A DNA stretch of 14,975 nucleotides from an uncultured Porphyromonas sp. GTDB lineage: Bacteria; Bacteroidota; Bacteroidia; Bacteroidales; Porphyromonadaceae. Made by a program: the position numbers and the translations under genes. Position 1 is the stretch's first letter, and every line of letters starts with the position of its first letter. This document shows positions 6,383 to 13,851 of the stretch, piece by piece. The stretch spans positions 1 to 14,975 of the forward strand of contig UWSO01000041.1 of NCBI GenBank assembly GCA_900538385.1. The letters are read 5' to 3'. The notes under the pieces are model-generated. The model ran no database searches. It had not been told where the DNA came from and worked only from the letters and a program-made list of their open reading frames with translations.

Positions 6383-9322
6383 ATGGATCAGAATAAACAG
6401 ACAGTTCCCCATACAGACCTATCCAGCGATAGCGACAAACACCCCTCAGCATCTGAGCAAGAGCTTTGGGCGATGGGCGCTATCGAAGTGCATGGCGCTC
6501 GTGTGCACAACTTGAAGAATATAGATGTCTCGCTACCTCGCCATAAGTTGACCGTCGTGACGGGACTCTCAGGGAGTGGTAAGTCTTCGCTTGCCTTTGA
6601 CACGCTTCTAGCTGAGGGACAGAGACGCTATCTAGACACTTTCTCCTCCTATGCTCGTAGCTTCATCGGGGGCGGAGGCGGGCGACCTGACGTAGATGAG
6701 ATCGTGGGGCTCAGTCCTGTGGTAGCTATCGAGCAGAAGAGTGCCTCGACCAATCCCCGCTCTACCGTCGGCACTGTGACGGAGGTCTACGACTACCTAC
6801 GTATCCTCTATGCACGTGTCGGCACTCCCTATTCGTATCTCACGGGCAAGGAGATGGTGCGCTACACCGAGGAGCAGGTGGTGGAGCATATTATGGGGCA
6901 GTACGCTGACGAGGGGATCTACATACTAGCTCCCGTCGTGGTCGATCGCAAGGGTCACTACCGCGAGCTCTTCGAGCAGATGAGACGACGAGGCTTCCTG
7001 CACGCTTACATTGACGGTGAGGTGTGCGAGCTGACGCCAGGGATGCGACTCAACCGCTTCTCCATACACTATGTCAGTGTCGTAGTGGACAAATGTACCG
7101 TACGAGAGAGCAATAAGCAGCGGATCACCGAGGCGGTGGGCATCGCGATGAAACTCGGAGAGGGTGTCATCGATGTAATGCGACGCGACAGCACAGAGAT
7201 ACAGCATCTGAGCAAACGACTGATGGATCCCGAGAGTGGTATCGCATATCCAGACGCTTCACCGGCCGACTTCTCGTTCAATTCGCCTCGTGGCTACTGC
7301 AAGCGCTGTAAAGGCCTAGGGCGTGTGGGCGTACTAGACATAGACAAGGTGGTGGCCGATCCCAAGGTCCCCATACGTGATGGCGCGATCGTCCCCATCG
7401 GGCGCTATAAGAAGCGCAGCCTACTCTTTACCTCTATTGAGGAGATCTTGACGGAGCATGGCTGTACGATAGACACCCCATTTGAAAAGATCCCTGAGGA
7501 GGCAGTCGAGCAGATATTCTTCGGAGTAGACTCAGACGAAGAGGACGATGAGGGCGAGGCACACTTCGCCTTCGAGGGTGTCTCTCAGTATGTGCGGGAG
7601 CTGGCGGAGGATGACGACGCAACGGCTTCCATGCGCAATTGGGCGGAAGAATTCCTGACGGAGCAAACTTGTCCCGAATGCAACGGACGACGCCTCAACC
7701 CGATAGCCCTCAGCTACAAGCTAGCAGGCTACACCATCGCCGACCTGACGGAGCTAGACCTAGATCGTCTGGTAGAGCGACTACGTGAGATCGAGGGGCA
7801 GCTAACGAAGAATCAGCAGAAGGTAGCCCACGAAGTGATCAAGGAAATCTTACTGCGAGTCAACTTCTTGCTAGATGTAGGTCTCTACTACCTCACGCTC
7901 GCTCGTCCCTCTGCTTCGCTCAGTGGTGGCGAGTCACAGCGCATACGTCTAGCCACGCAGATCGGTACTGGGCTGGTCGAGGTACTCTATATATTAGATG
8001 AGCCAGGCATCGGTCTGCACCAACGCGACAACCGTATGCTCATAGACGCTCTCAAGAAGCTCCGTGATGCGCAAAATACGGTCCTCGTCGTAGAGCACGA
8101 CCGAGATATGATGCTCGCCGCCGACTACCTGATCGATATGGGACCAGGGGCAGGTCGTCTCGGCGGACATGTGACCTATCAGGGACCGCCCTCCGCGATT
8201 GGCGACACACATACGCTCACTTGCGACTATCTGACTAATAGGCTAGCCATCCCCCTACCGGCAGCCTACCGGCAGCCCTCCGAAGACGCATGGCTACAAC
8301 TCAAAGGCTGTACGGGCAATAACCTTAAAAACGTGGATGTCTCTATCCCGCTAGGTCTCTTCGTATGCGTCACAGGCGTATCGGGTAGCGGTAAGTCTTC
8401 GCTTATCAACGGCACACTGGTACCCATCATCTCACAGCATCTCTATCGTAGCAAGCAGGCACCACTCCCCTACTCGTCTATCGAGGGCTTGGAGCTGATT
8501 GACAAGATAGCTTTCGTCGATCAGTCGCCATTAGGACGCACCCCGAGGAGCAATCCAGCCACCTACACCGGTCTCTTTAGCGAGATCCGCAACCTTTTTG
8601 TCCAGGTCCCCGAGAGCCGTGCGCGAGGTTACAAGCCAGGGCGCTTCTCCTTCAATGTCAAGGGCGGGCGCTGCGAAGAGTGCAAGGGCAACGGCTACAA
8701 AACCATCTCGATGAACTTTCTCCCCGACGTGACCATCCCGTGCGATGTGTGCCGTGGTAAGCGGTACAACCGTGAGACCCTCGAGGTGCGCTACAAGGGC
8801 AAGAGCATTGCCGAGGTGCTAGACATGACCTTCAATCAGGCGGTCGAGTTCTTCGAGCATATTCCCGCCCTCTACCGCAAGCTCTCTACGCTGCAGCGGG
8901 TTGGGCTAGGCTATGTCAAGCTGGGTCAACCCTCCACGACCCTTTCGGGTGGAGAGAGCCAACGTGTCAAGCTGGCGACCGAGCTATCGAAGCGAGACAC
9001 CGGACGTACCCTCTACGTCCTTGATGAGCCGACGACAGGGCTACACTTTGAGGATATACGTGTCCTGCTCAAACTGGTCAACGAGCTGGTAGATCGCGGC
9101 AATACGGTACTCATCATCGAGCACAACCTTGATGTGATCAAGAGCGCAGACTACCTTATTGATATGGGACGAGAGGGCGGACGCAATGGCGGTGAGATCA
9201 TCTTCGCAGGCTCGCCACAGAAGATGGCGCAGTGCCCCGACACGCAGAGCTATACAGCGCAGTACCTCAAGGAGGAGATGCAGCGCACTCCAACGACAGA
9301 ATCAGACGAGCAGGCTTCCTAA
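6383..9322 (+). CDS. uvrA: Excinuclease ABC subunit A (UvrA)
   Basis: A DNA-damage recognition ATPase of nucleotide-excision repair; in the known pathway a UvrA dimer loads UvrB on damaged DNA in the cytoplasm. The 979 residues hold two ABC modules: Walker A GLSGSGKS (61-68), signature LSGGESQR (513-520) and Walker B LYILDEP (535-541), then Walker A GVSGSGKS (665-672), signature LSGGESQR (854-861) and Walker B LYVLDEP (877-883). Zinc sites are C306/C309 with C430/C433, and C764/C767 with C787/C790. It is ~40 residues longer than usual, owing to an N-terminal tail of ~32 residues, an acidic insert (DSDEEDDEGE, 383-392) and a C-terminal tail. A GGGGG run (96-100) is unusual for this loop. Met31 (6473) is an alternative start that would remove the tail. 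It is the first gene of a likely operon with the SWIM and UvrD genes. An 11-bp tandem duplication lies at 8254-8275. Many Bacteroidota carry a second UvrA; this one has the LDTFSSYAR/RPDVDEI variant. Confidence 0.95.
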   Translation: MDQNKQTVPHTDLSSDSDKHPSASEQELWAMGAIEVHGARVHNLKNIDVSLPRHKLTVVTGLSGSGKSSLAFDTLLAEGQRRYLDTFSSYARSFIGGGGGRPDVDEIVGLSPVVAIEQKSASTNPRSTVGTVTEVYDYLRILYARVGTPYSYLTGKEMVRYTEEQVVEHIMGQYADEGIYILAPVVVDRKGHYRELFEQMRRRGFLHAYIDGEVCELTPGMRLNRFSIHYVSVVVDKCTVRESNKQRITEAVGIAMKLGEGVIDVMRRDSTEIQHLSKRLMDPESGIAYPDASPADFSFNSPRGYCKRCKGLGRVGVLDIDKVVADPKVPIRDGAIVPIGRYKKRSLLFTSIEEILTEHGCTIDTPFEKIPEEAVEQIFFGVDSDEEDDEGEAHFAFEGVSQYVRELAEDDDATASMRNWAEEFLTEQTCPECNGRRLNPIALSYKLAGYTIADLTELDLDRLVERLREIEGQLTKNQQKVAHEVIKEILLRVNFLLDVGLYYLTLARPSASLSGGESQRIRLATQIGTGLVEVLYILDEPGIGLHQRDNRMLIDALKKLRDAQNTVLVVEHDRDMMLAADYLIDMGPGAGRLGGHVTYQGPPSAIGDTHTLTCDYLTNRLAIPLPAAYRQPSEDAWLQLKGCTGNNLKNVDVSIPLGLFVCVTGVSGSGKSSLINGTLVPIISQHLYRSKQAPLPYSSIEGLELIDKIAFVDQSPLGRTPRSNPATYTGLFSEIRNLFVQVPESRARGYKPGRFSFNVKGGRCEECKGNGYKTISMNFLPDVTIPCDVCRGKRYNRETLEVRYKGKSIAEVLDMTFNQAVEFFEHIPALYRKLSTLQRVGLGYVKLGQPSTTLSGGESQRVKLATELSKRDTGRTLYVLDEPTTGLHFEDIRVLLKLVNELVDRGNTVLIIEHNLDVIKSADYLIDMGREGGRNGGEIIFAGSPQKMAQCPDTQSYTAQYLKEEMQRTPTTESDEQAS
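8254..8275 (+). repeat. Perfect 11-bp tandem duplication inside uvrA
   Basis: CCTACCGGCAG occurs twice back to back (8254-8264, 8265-8275), followed by CC that begins a third copy. It encodes PLPAAYRQP in the linker between the two ABC halves. The unit is not a multiple of three, so loss or gain of a copy would shift the uvrA frame. Confidence 0.85.
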
Positions 9323-9359
9323 GCCGCTCACTCATCTATACCTATTTATCTACTAAACT

Positions 9360-10742
9360 ATGCAACAGACAGATCCCAAGAAGCTTTCTAACCGCTATTG
9401 CCCCGAAGGCATGAGCGTCGAAGCGTGGCAGATAGCTCTCCGCAAGCAGTTTGCCGAGCAAAACGACTTTACCGTCTCCCACCTAGACAAGAATCGCATC
9501 TGGGGAGACTACATGGTGCAGAGCGGATCCAACCACTACCGCGTCGCTTTCCGAGGTGTACGGAGTGACCGCAACTACTGCGCCTGTCTAGACTTCCGCA
9601 CCAGCGGGCTAGGCACTTGCAAGCATATCGAGGCGGTTATCAACTACCTCTCGGAGGAGGTGCCTGGCTATCCCTGGGGCACCACCCCCTTCCAGCCCGA
9701 CCGCACCTCTATCTTCATCAGTTACAAGGGAGGACGCACCATCGAGTGCAACATAGGCAAGGGCAAAGAGGAGCTTTACGCAGACTGGCAGGCACGCTAC
9801 TTCGAGGGCACCCAGCTCCCGCCAAAGCATTACCACCTCATCGACCAAATCACCCGAGAGGCGAAAGAACTCTCCAGTACCTTCCAGTGCTATGACGACG
9901 TCTACGAGATGATCCGTAGCTACCTGCGTCTCAGCAACTGGCGTGAGCTAGTAGCCCGCAAGCTCCCCACGGATGAGTTGTCACAGCCTTACGTACAGGC
10001 AGAGAGCAGTCTAGAGATGCGTCAGACACTCTACCAGCTCTTGTGGCAGAGCTACGGTATCATCCCAGCGCCTCACAGCGAGACCATCATCGAGCCTATG
10101 ATAGCGATGATGCGCTTCGTCTCCGTTCACGAGCCGGGACGTATGCTCATCATCGTACATGACGAGGAGGAGCAGAGCTTGTGGCACGAGATACTAGAGA
10201 CACGCGGTGTGACCGAGGGAGTCTCCGTGGAGCTCTCCTCCGAGGTGACCAGGCAAAACGCGAGCATCTCAGGAGCTTATAGCTTTGTCTATGTGGCTTG
10301 TGGCGAAAAGCTCAGCAAGTGGACCGATCCCGTCTCCATAGCGATCAAGCGACTCGTGATCAGCCACCTCTACATCTCTGTACCGCACCTATCGCTCTTC
10401 ACGCCCCTCCAGTTCTCCTCCATCACGCAGCACATCGACCCCTATCTGCTGGGCCCGACCTACCTATTTATAGAGGATGCCAAGCAGTTCTTCCCGATGA
10501 CCGACCTGCCCGAGCGTCTGCCCGAGCGTCTCGAGGGCTTGGTCACCTTCCTGCCCGATGACCCCACCATACGCAACTACGAGCCACAGCAGCCTAGCAC
10601 ACCGAGCGATGAGCCTGCATACGACGACGAGGCACTCCCCCACCAGCTCCTGCAGGCGCTACGAGATGCCATCGCCGATCCCAAGCGACGCATGCGCCTG
10701 CTCGAGACGCTAGACTCGATCCTTCAGGAAGAGCAAGAGTAA
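9360..10742 (+). CDS. SWIM zinc-finger protein with eroded SNF2-like region
   Basis: A 460-residue cytoplasmic protein of unproven function. Residues 74-89 form a SWIM zinc finger, C-x-C-x10-C-x-H (C74, C76, C87, H89), a DNA- or protein-binding motif. The rest resembles the SNF2 helicases that carry an N-terminal SWIM domain in Bacteroidota: MLIIVHDEEEQSLWHEIL (262-279) aligns with the motif Ia region (LIVxPxSLxxQWxxE), and HIDPYLLGPTYLFIED (358-373) with the SNF2 segment FIDPYLLGPTxxF. However, where a GLGKT Walker A should sit there is only IPAPHSETI (~235-243), no DEAH-type motif is visible, and the C-terminal helicase lobe is missing. I infer a non-catalytic relic kept as a binding protein. 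It starts 37 nt after uvrA and ends 1 nt before the helicase gene, so the three are probably co-transcribed. A 12-bp in-frame tandem repeat (10506-10529) encodes LPER twice. The SWIM call is firm; the SNF2 relation is moderate. Confidence 0.75.
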   Translation: MQQTDPKKLSNRYCPEGMSVEAWQIALRKQFAEQNDFTVSHLDKNRIWGDYMVQSGSNHYRVAFRGVRSDRNYCACLDFRTSGLGTCKHIEAVINYLSEEVPGYPWGTTPFQPDRTSIFISYKGGRTIECNIGKGKEELYADWQARYFEGTQLPPKHYHLIDQITREAKELSSTFQCYDDVYEMIRSYLRLSNWRELVARKLPTDELSQPYVQAESSLEMRQTLYQLLWQSYGIIPAPHSETIIEPMIAMMRFVSVHEPGRMLIIVHDEEEQSLWHEILETRGVTEGVSVELSSEVTRQNASISGAYSFVYVACGEKLSKWTDPVSIAIKRLVISHLYISVPHLSLFTPLQFSSITQHIDPYLLGPTYLFIEDAKQFFPMTDLPERLPERLEGLVTFLPDDPTIRNYEPQQPSTPSDEPAYDDEALPHQLLQALRDAIADPKRRMRLLETLDSILQEEQE

Positions 10743-10743
10743 T

Positions 10744-13098
10744 ATGGTAGACCTCACTGCACTCAACGAAGCACAGCGAGCTGCCGTTGTCTACAACGAA
10801 GGTCCCGCCCTAGTCATCGCCGGGGCGGGCTCAGGCAAGACCCGCGTCATCACTTATAAGCTGGCACACCTCGTAGACCAAGGGTGGAACCCCCAGCGAC
10901 TCTACGCACTCACCTTTACCAACAAAGCAGCAGGCGAGATGCGCTCACGTGTCAGCGAAATGCTTGGCGAAGGCATCGCTTATAGGCTCCGCATGGGCAC
11001 CTTTCACTCCATCTGTGGACGTATCCTACGACGCTACGCCCCACTGCTTGGCTACAGCCAGGACTACTCCATTTACGATACCAGTGATACTAAGGCGCTC
11101 ATACGCAACTGCATCAAGGAGCTAGACCTCAGCGACAAGAGCTACACCCCGACGCGTGTCCTCAAGCGCATATCCGATGCGAAAAACATGCTCATCTCCC
11201 CGCAAGCCTACGCCGCCAATCAGGAGATACGCAAGTACGATACGATGAATCATGAGGGCGAGCTGTACAAGCTCTACAGCCTCTACACGCAGCGCTGCAA
11301 GGAGAGCAACTCGATGGACTTCGACGACCTGCTCTTCCTCCTCAACGTCCTCATACGCGACTTCCCCGAGGCGCACCAAGAGATCAAGGGCGGCATAGAC
11401 TTCCTCCTCATCGATGAGTATCAGGATACAAACACCTCGCAATTTGAGCTAGCCCGTCACCTCGTCGCCGACCACAACCGCATCTTTGCCGTGGGCGACG
11501 ATGCCCAGAGCATCTACTCCTTCCGAGGTGCACGCATTGCCAATATCCTCAGCTTCAAGCAAGCTTTCGCTGGCGCCAAGCTCTTTAAGTTAGAGCAAAA
11601 CTACCGCTCCACAGGCCATATCGTGAGCAGTGCCAATGCCCTCATCGAGCACAACCAGCAGCGCATCCCCAAGGAGGTCTACACCGACCTCGGCGAGGGC
11701 GAGAAGTTACAGCTCTACCACTACACCTCGTCCGACGAAGAGGCGACACGACTCATCGACATCATCACGCAGCGACACGATGAGGAGCAGATACCGTTCT
11801 CTGACCAGACCATCCTCTACCGCACGAACGCTCAGAGCCGTAAGTTCGAGGAGGTACTCCTCTCGGAGGGCATCCCCTACGTCATTTACGGAGGCATGGC
11901 CTTCTACGCTCGTGCCGAGATCAAAGACGCTATAGCTTACCTCCAGCTCATCATCAACCCGCACAACGAACTGGCGCTCCGCCGAGCCGTCGCCTATCCA
12001 CGCAAAGGCATTGGCGACAAAACCCTCGAGAAGGTGGCTCTCTATGCCCAGCAGCAAAGCCCGCAGCTATCGCTCTACGATGCGCTCTGCGCCGCCATTG
12101 ACAGTGCCGACCCAGTCGGTCTAAGCCGAGGCGTGCGCAACAAGATAGCCTCCTTCGTCAATCTCATCGACTCGCTCGCCACCGCTTATCAGCACTACGC
12201 CAAGCTCGAGGAGTGGATCGCCCATATACTCCGTGAGAGCGGCATCGTCGCCGAGCTCACACGCGAAGACACCGTCGAGAGTCAGGCGAAGCTCGACAAC
12301 CTCAAGGAGTTTGTCAGCAGTGCCTCCGAGTTTGAGGCTCGCTACCGACAGGACCCGCTCAACCTCTTTGCCGAAGAGCCACTAAGCACCGAACTGCTCA
12401 GCGCCTTTGCCCAGCAGATCCCCCTCTTGACCAACCAAGATCAGGACAACGTCGAGCAGCATAGCGGAGCCACCCCGCAGGATCGACTACAGCTCATGAC
12501 CATCCACGCAGCCAAGGGCCTAGAGTTCCCCTACGTCTACATCGCTGGTGTAGAGGAAAACCTCCTTCCCTCCTCACGTAGCCTCGACACCGCCGAAATG
12601 ATCGAAGAGGAGCGCCGACTCCTCTACGTCGGCATCACACGAGCCAAAAAGCTCTGCACCCTCAGCTATACCAGCATACGCACGCGCAACGGCAAGACCG
12701 AACTCATGATCCCCAGCCGCTTCATCGCAGAGCTACCACGGGCGCACTACACCCTCCACGAGGAGGCAGCCCCCATCGGGACTAGCGTGAGCAGCTACGC
12801 CACCAGCTTCCAGCCCACCAACTACAGCTCGCCCGCCACGCAGCGACCTACCGCCAGTCCCACAATCACCAGCTCTAACTCCGCCACGGCACAGCAGATG
12901 CTCGCGAAGAGTTCGCCGGTCAACGCCCTCGAGAGCATCGACGGCTACCACGTAGGCGACCGCGTGCGCCATCCACGTCATGGAGACGGCAGGATAGAGC
13001 GCATCGAGAGCGCCATGGGTGGCAAACTCACCATCCACTTCGACGACGGCAGAACCCGCGAAGTACTCATCCGCTACACCTACCTAGAGCATATATAA
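10744..13098 (+). CDS. uvrD: UvrD/PcrA-type ATP-dependent DNA helicase
   Basis: A superfamily 1A 3'-5' DNA helicase that removes the excised oligonucleotide and UvrC in excision repair and clears recombination or transcription intermediates. The 784 residues carry the full motif set: LNEAQRAAV (7-15), Walker A AGAGSGKT (26-33), LLIDEYQDT (~221-229), VGDDAQSIYSFRGA, LEQNYRST, LMTIHAAKGLEF, and ERRLLYVGITRAK. A low-complexity Ser/Thr/Pro/Ala linker (~676-730) leads to a C-terminal Tudor-like domain (GDRVRHPRHGDGRIE to the end), which in PcrA/UvrD relatives contacts RNA polymerase for transcription-coupled repair. The start is set by the ATG 1 nt after the TAA of the SWIM gene, implying coupled translation. 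PcrA is an equally valid name. No damage to the reading frame. Confidence 0.95.
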   Translation: MVDLTALNEAQRAAVVYNEGPALVIAGAGSGKTRVITYKLAHLVDQGWNPQRLYALTFTNKAAGEMRSRVSEMLGEGIAYRLRMGTFHSICGRILRRYAPLLGYSQDYSIYDTSDTKALIRNCIKELDLSDKSYTPTRVLKRISDAKNMLISPQAYAANQEIRKYDTMNHEGELYKLYSLYTQRCKESNSMDFDDLLFLLNVLIRDFPEAHQEIKGGIDFLLIDEYQDTNTSQFELARHLVADHNRIFAVGDDAQSIYSFRGARIANILSFKQAFAGAKLFKLEQNYRSTGHIVSSANALIEHNQQRIPKEVYTDLGEGEKLQLYHYTSSDEEATRLIDIITQRHDEEQIPFSDQTILYRTNAQSRKFEEVLLSEGIPYVIYGGMAFYARAEIKDAIAYLQLIINPHNELALRRAVAYPRKGIGDKTLEKVALYAQQQSPQLSLYDALCAAIDSADPVGLSRGVRNKIASFVNLIDSLATAYQHYAKLEEWIAHILRESGIVAELTREDTVESQAKLDNLKEFVSSASEFEARYRQDPLNLFAEEPLSTELLSAFAQQIPLLTNQDQDNVEQHSGATPQDRLQLMTIHAAKGLEFPYVYIAGVEENLLPSSRSLDTAEMIEEERRLLYVGITRAKKLCTLSYTSIRTRNGKTELMIPSRFIAELPRAHYTLHEEAAPIGTSVSSYATSFQPTNYSSPATQRPTASPTITSSNSATAQQMLAKSSPVNALESIDGYHVGDRVRHPRHGDGRIERIESAMGGKLTIHFDDGRTREVLIRYTYLEHI

Positions 13099-13171
13099 GT
13101 GTAGCCTCTAACTAACCCTAATCTACCCCTGAAAACACAAATAAAACTGATTTACTAAACACTATAAACTT

Positions 13172-13627
13172 ATGGAACACAACAGTTGTTACACACCACA
13201 ATGCACCAGACGAGAGCACTGCACCCTCTGGCACAATGCACTCGTGGAGGTCGAGCACAGCAACAGCTTGCTCTCCATCACCAATCCTCAGATCATCGAC
13301 AAGGCGGGCGGATACGACCACTGTCCCAACTACTACGAGCACAAGCTCAGGCGCTACGCCCGTGAACTCGTATGGAGCTACGATGATCTGACCCTAGCCC
13401 AGTGGCGACAGATACAGACGCAGCTCAATAGGCAGTTCGGCTACAGCGAGACGAAGCGCATGCGCCACGGCTACGTAGCCATCAGCCCCGAGGAGCAAGG
13501 CGTCATCGCACAGATCTTTACCTCTATCGCCCCAGGCAGTGAGCCTCGATACATCACCTACGAGGAGCACTACACCAAGCCCCCACGTATCGAGGGCCGT
13601 GCCGCTCACAAGCTACTCAGAGGCTAG
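13172..13627 (+). CDS. Small Cys-bearing hypothetical protein
   Basis: A 151-residue protein of unknown function. The N-terminus carries C6-x4-C11-x5-C17, with a fourth Cys at 52 in GGYDHCPNYY, which could bind a metal. The middle (WRQIQTQLNRQFGYS, ~87-101) is helical and polar, and the C-terminus is basic. There is no signal peptide or membrane segment. It resembles a Bacteroidota family of short Cys-rich proteins (possibly DUF6078), but I am not sure of the name. It lies 73 nt after the helicase gene with no terminator between, shares its strand and codon style, and may belong to the same operon. The ATG chosen is the first in frame, just before the Cys motif. Confidence 0.7.
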   Translation: MEHNSCYTPQCTRREHCTLWHNALVEVEHSNSLLSITNPQIIDKAGGYDHCPNYYEHKLRRYARELVWSYDDLTLAQWRQIQTQLNRQFGYSETKRMRHGYVAISPEEQGVIAQIFTSIAPGSEPRYITYEEHYTKPPRIEGRAAHKLLRG

Positions 13628-13653
13628 ACGAGTATAATTCGCCCGTAAGAACA

Positions 13654-13697
13654 CATGGGACGAATAACTATTTATACGGACGCACGGGACGTGTAAC
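13654..13697. repeat. Pair of 15-bp direct repeats
   Basis: CATGGGACGAATAAC (13654-13668) and CACGGGACGTGTAAC (13683-13697) match at 12 of 15 bases and are 29 bp apart, in the gap after the hypothetical gene. They may be part of a dispersed intergenic repeat or mark the boundary of the IS110-family element. Function is unknown. Confidence 0.4.
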
Positions 13698-13699
13698 CC

Positions 13700-13741
13700 T
13701 TTGCTTTCTAAGTTCAAATGCAAGCAAAAAGCGAAGTTTTT
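13700..13741 (+). terminator. Possible weak terminator after the uvrA cluster
   Basis: A 7-bp inverted repeat, TTTGCTT (13700-13706) with AAGCAAA (13722-13728), is followed by an A5/T5 stem (13726-13730 with 13737-13741) ending in a T-run. The stems are AT-rich and the T-run does not directly follow the first one, so this is a weak candidate for ending rightward transcription. Confidence 0.25.
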
Positions 13742-13772
13742 TCTCGTTTCGGAAGCTCGGTAGACTTCTCTT

Positions 13773-13848
13773 AAGGGAACCGCTCGGCGGGATGGGGGCT
13801 CCCACCCCTTGCCGCGGGGCGCTCCCCAAGCGAAGAGTTTCCTCCCTT
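13773..13848 (-). ncRNA. GC-rich structured segment 3' of the transposase; candidate IS110 guide RNA or element end
   Basis: A stem CGGC-GGGATGGG / CCCACCCC-TT-GCCG (13785-13814, one A-C mismatch, loop GGCT) is followed by GGGG-CGCT-CCCC (13816-13827). Both are enclosed by AAGGGA (13773-13778) pairing with TCCCTT (13843-13848). This two-loop-in-a-stem layout begins 3 nt beyond the transposase stop. IS110-family elements carry bridge or seek RNAs in their non-coding ends (downstream of the gene in the IS1111 group), so this is a reasonable candidate. A simple transcription terminator without a T-run, or an unrelated repeat, is also possible. The structure is seen; the role and strand are inferred. 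Confidence 0.35.
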
Positions 13849-13851
13849 GGA

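Noticed and set aside
9617..9895. 92-codon frame inside the SWIM gene
   Set aside because: It is a +1-frame shadow with biased composition; the SWIM frame carries the conserved motif.
10506..10529. 12-bp tandem repeat in the SWIM gene as a switch
   Set aside because: The unit is in frame (LPER twice), so slippage would only add or remove four residues.
11122..12057. Antisense open frames within the helicase gene
   Set aside because: Their low-complexity Val/Glu/Leu-rich composition is typical of the reverse strand of a GC-rich gene.
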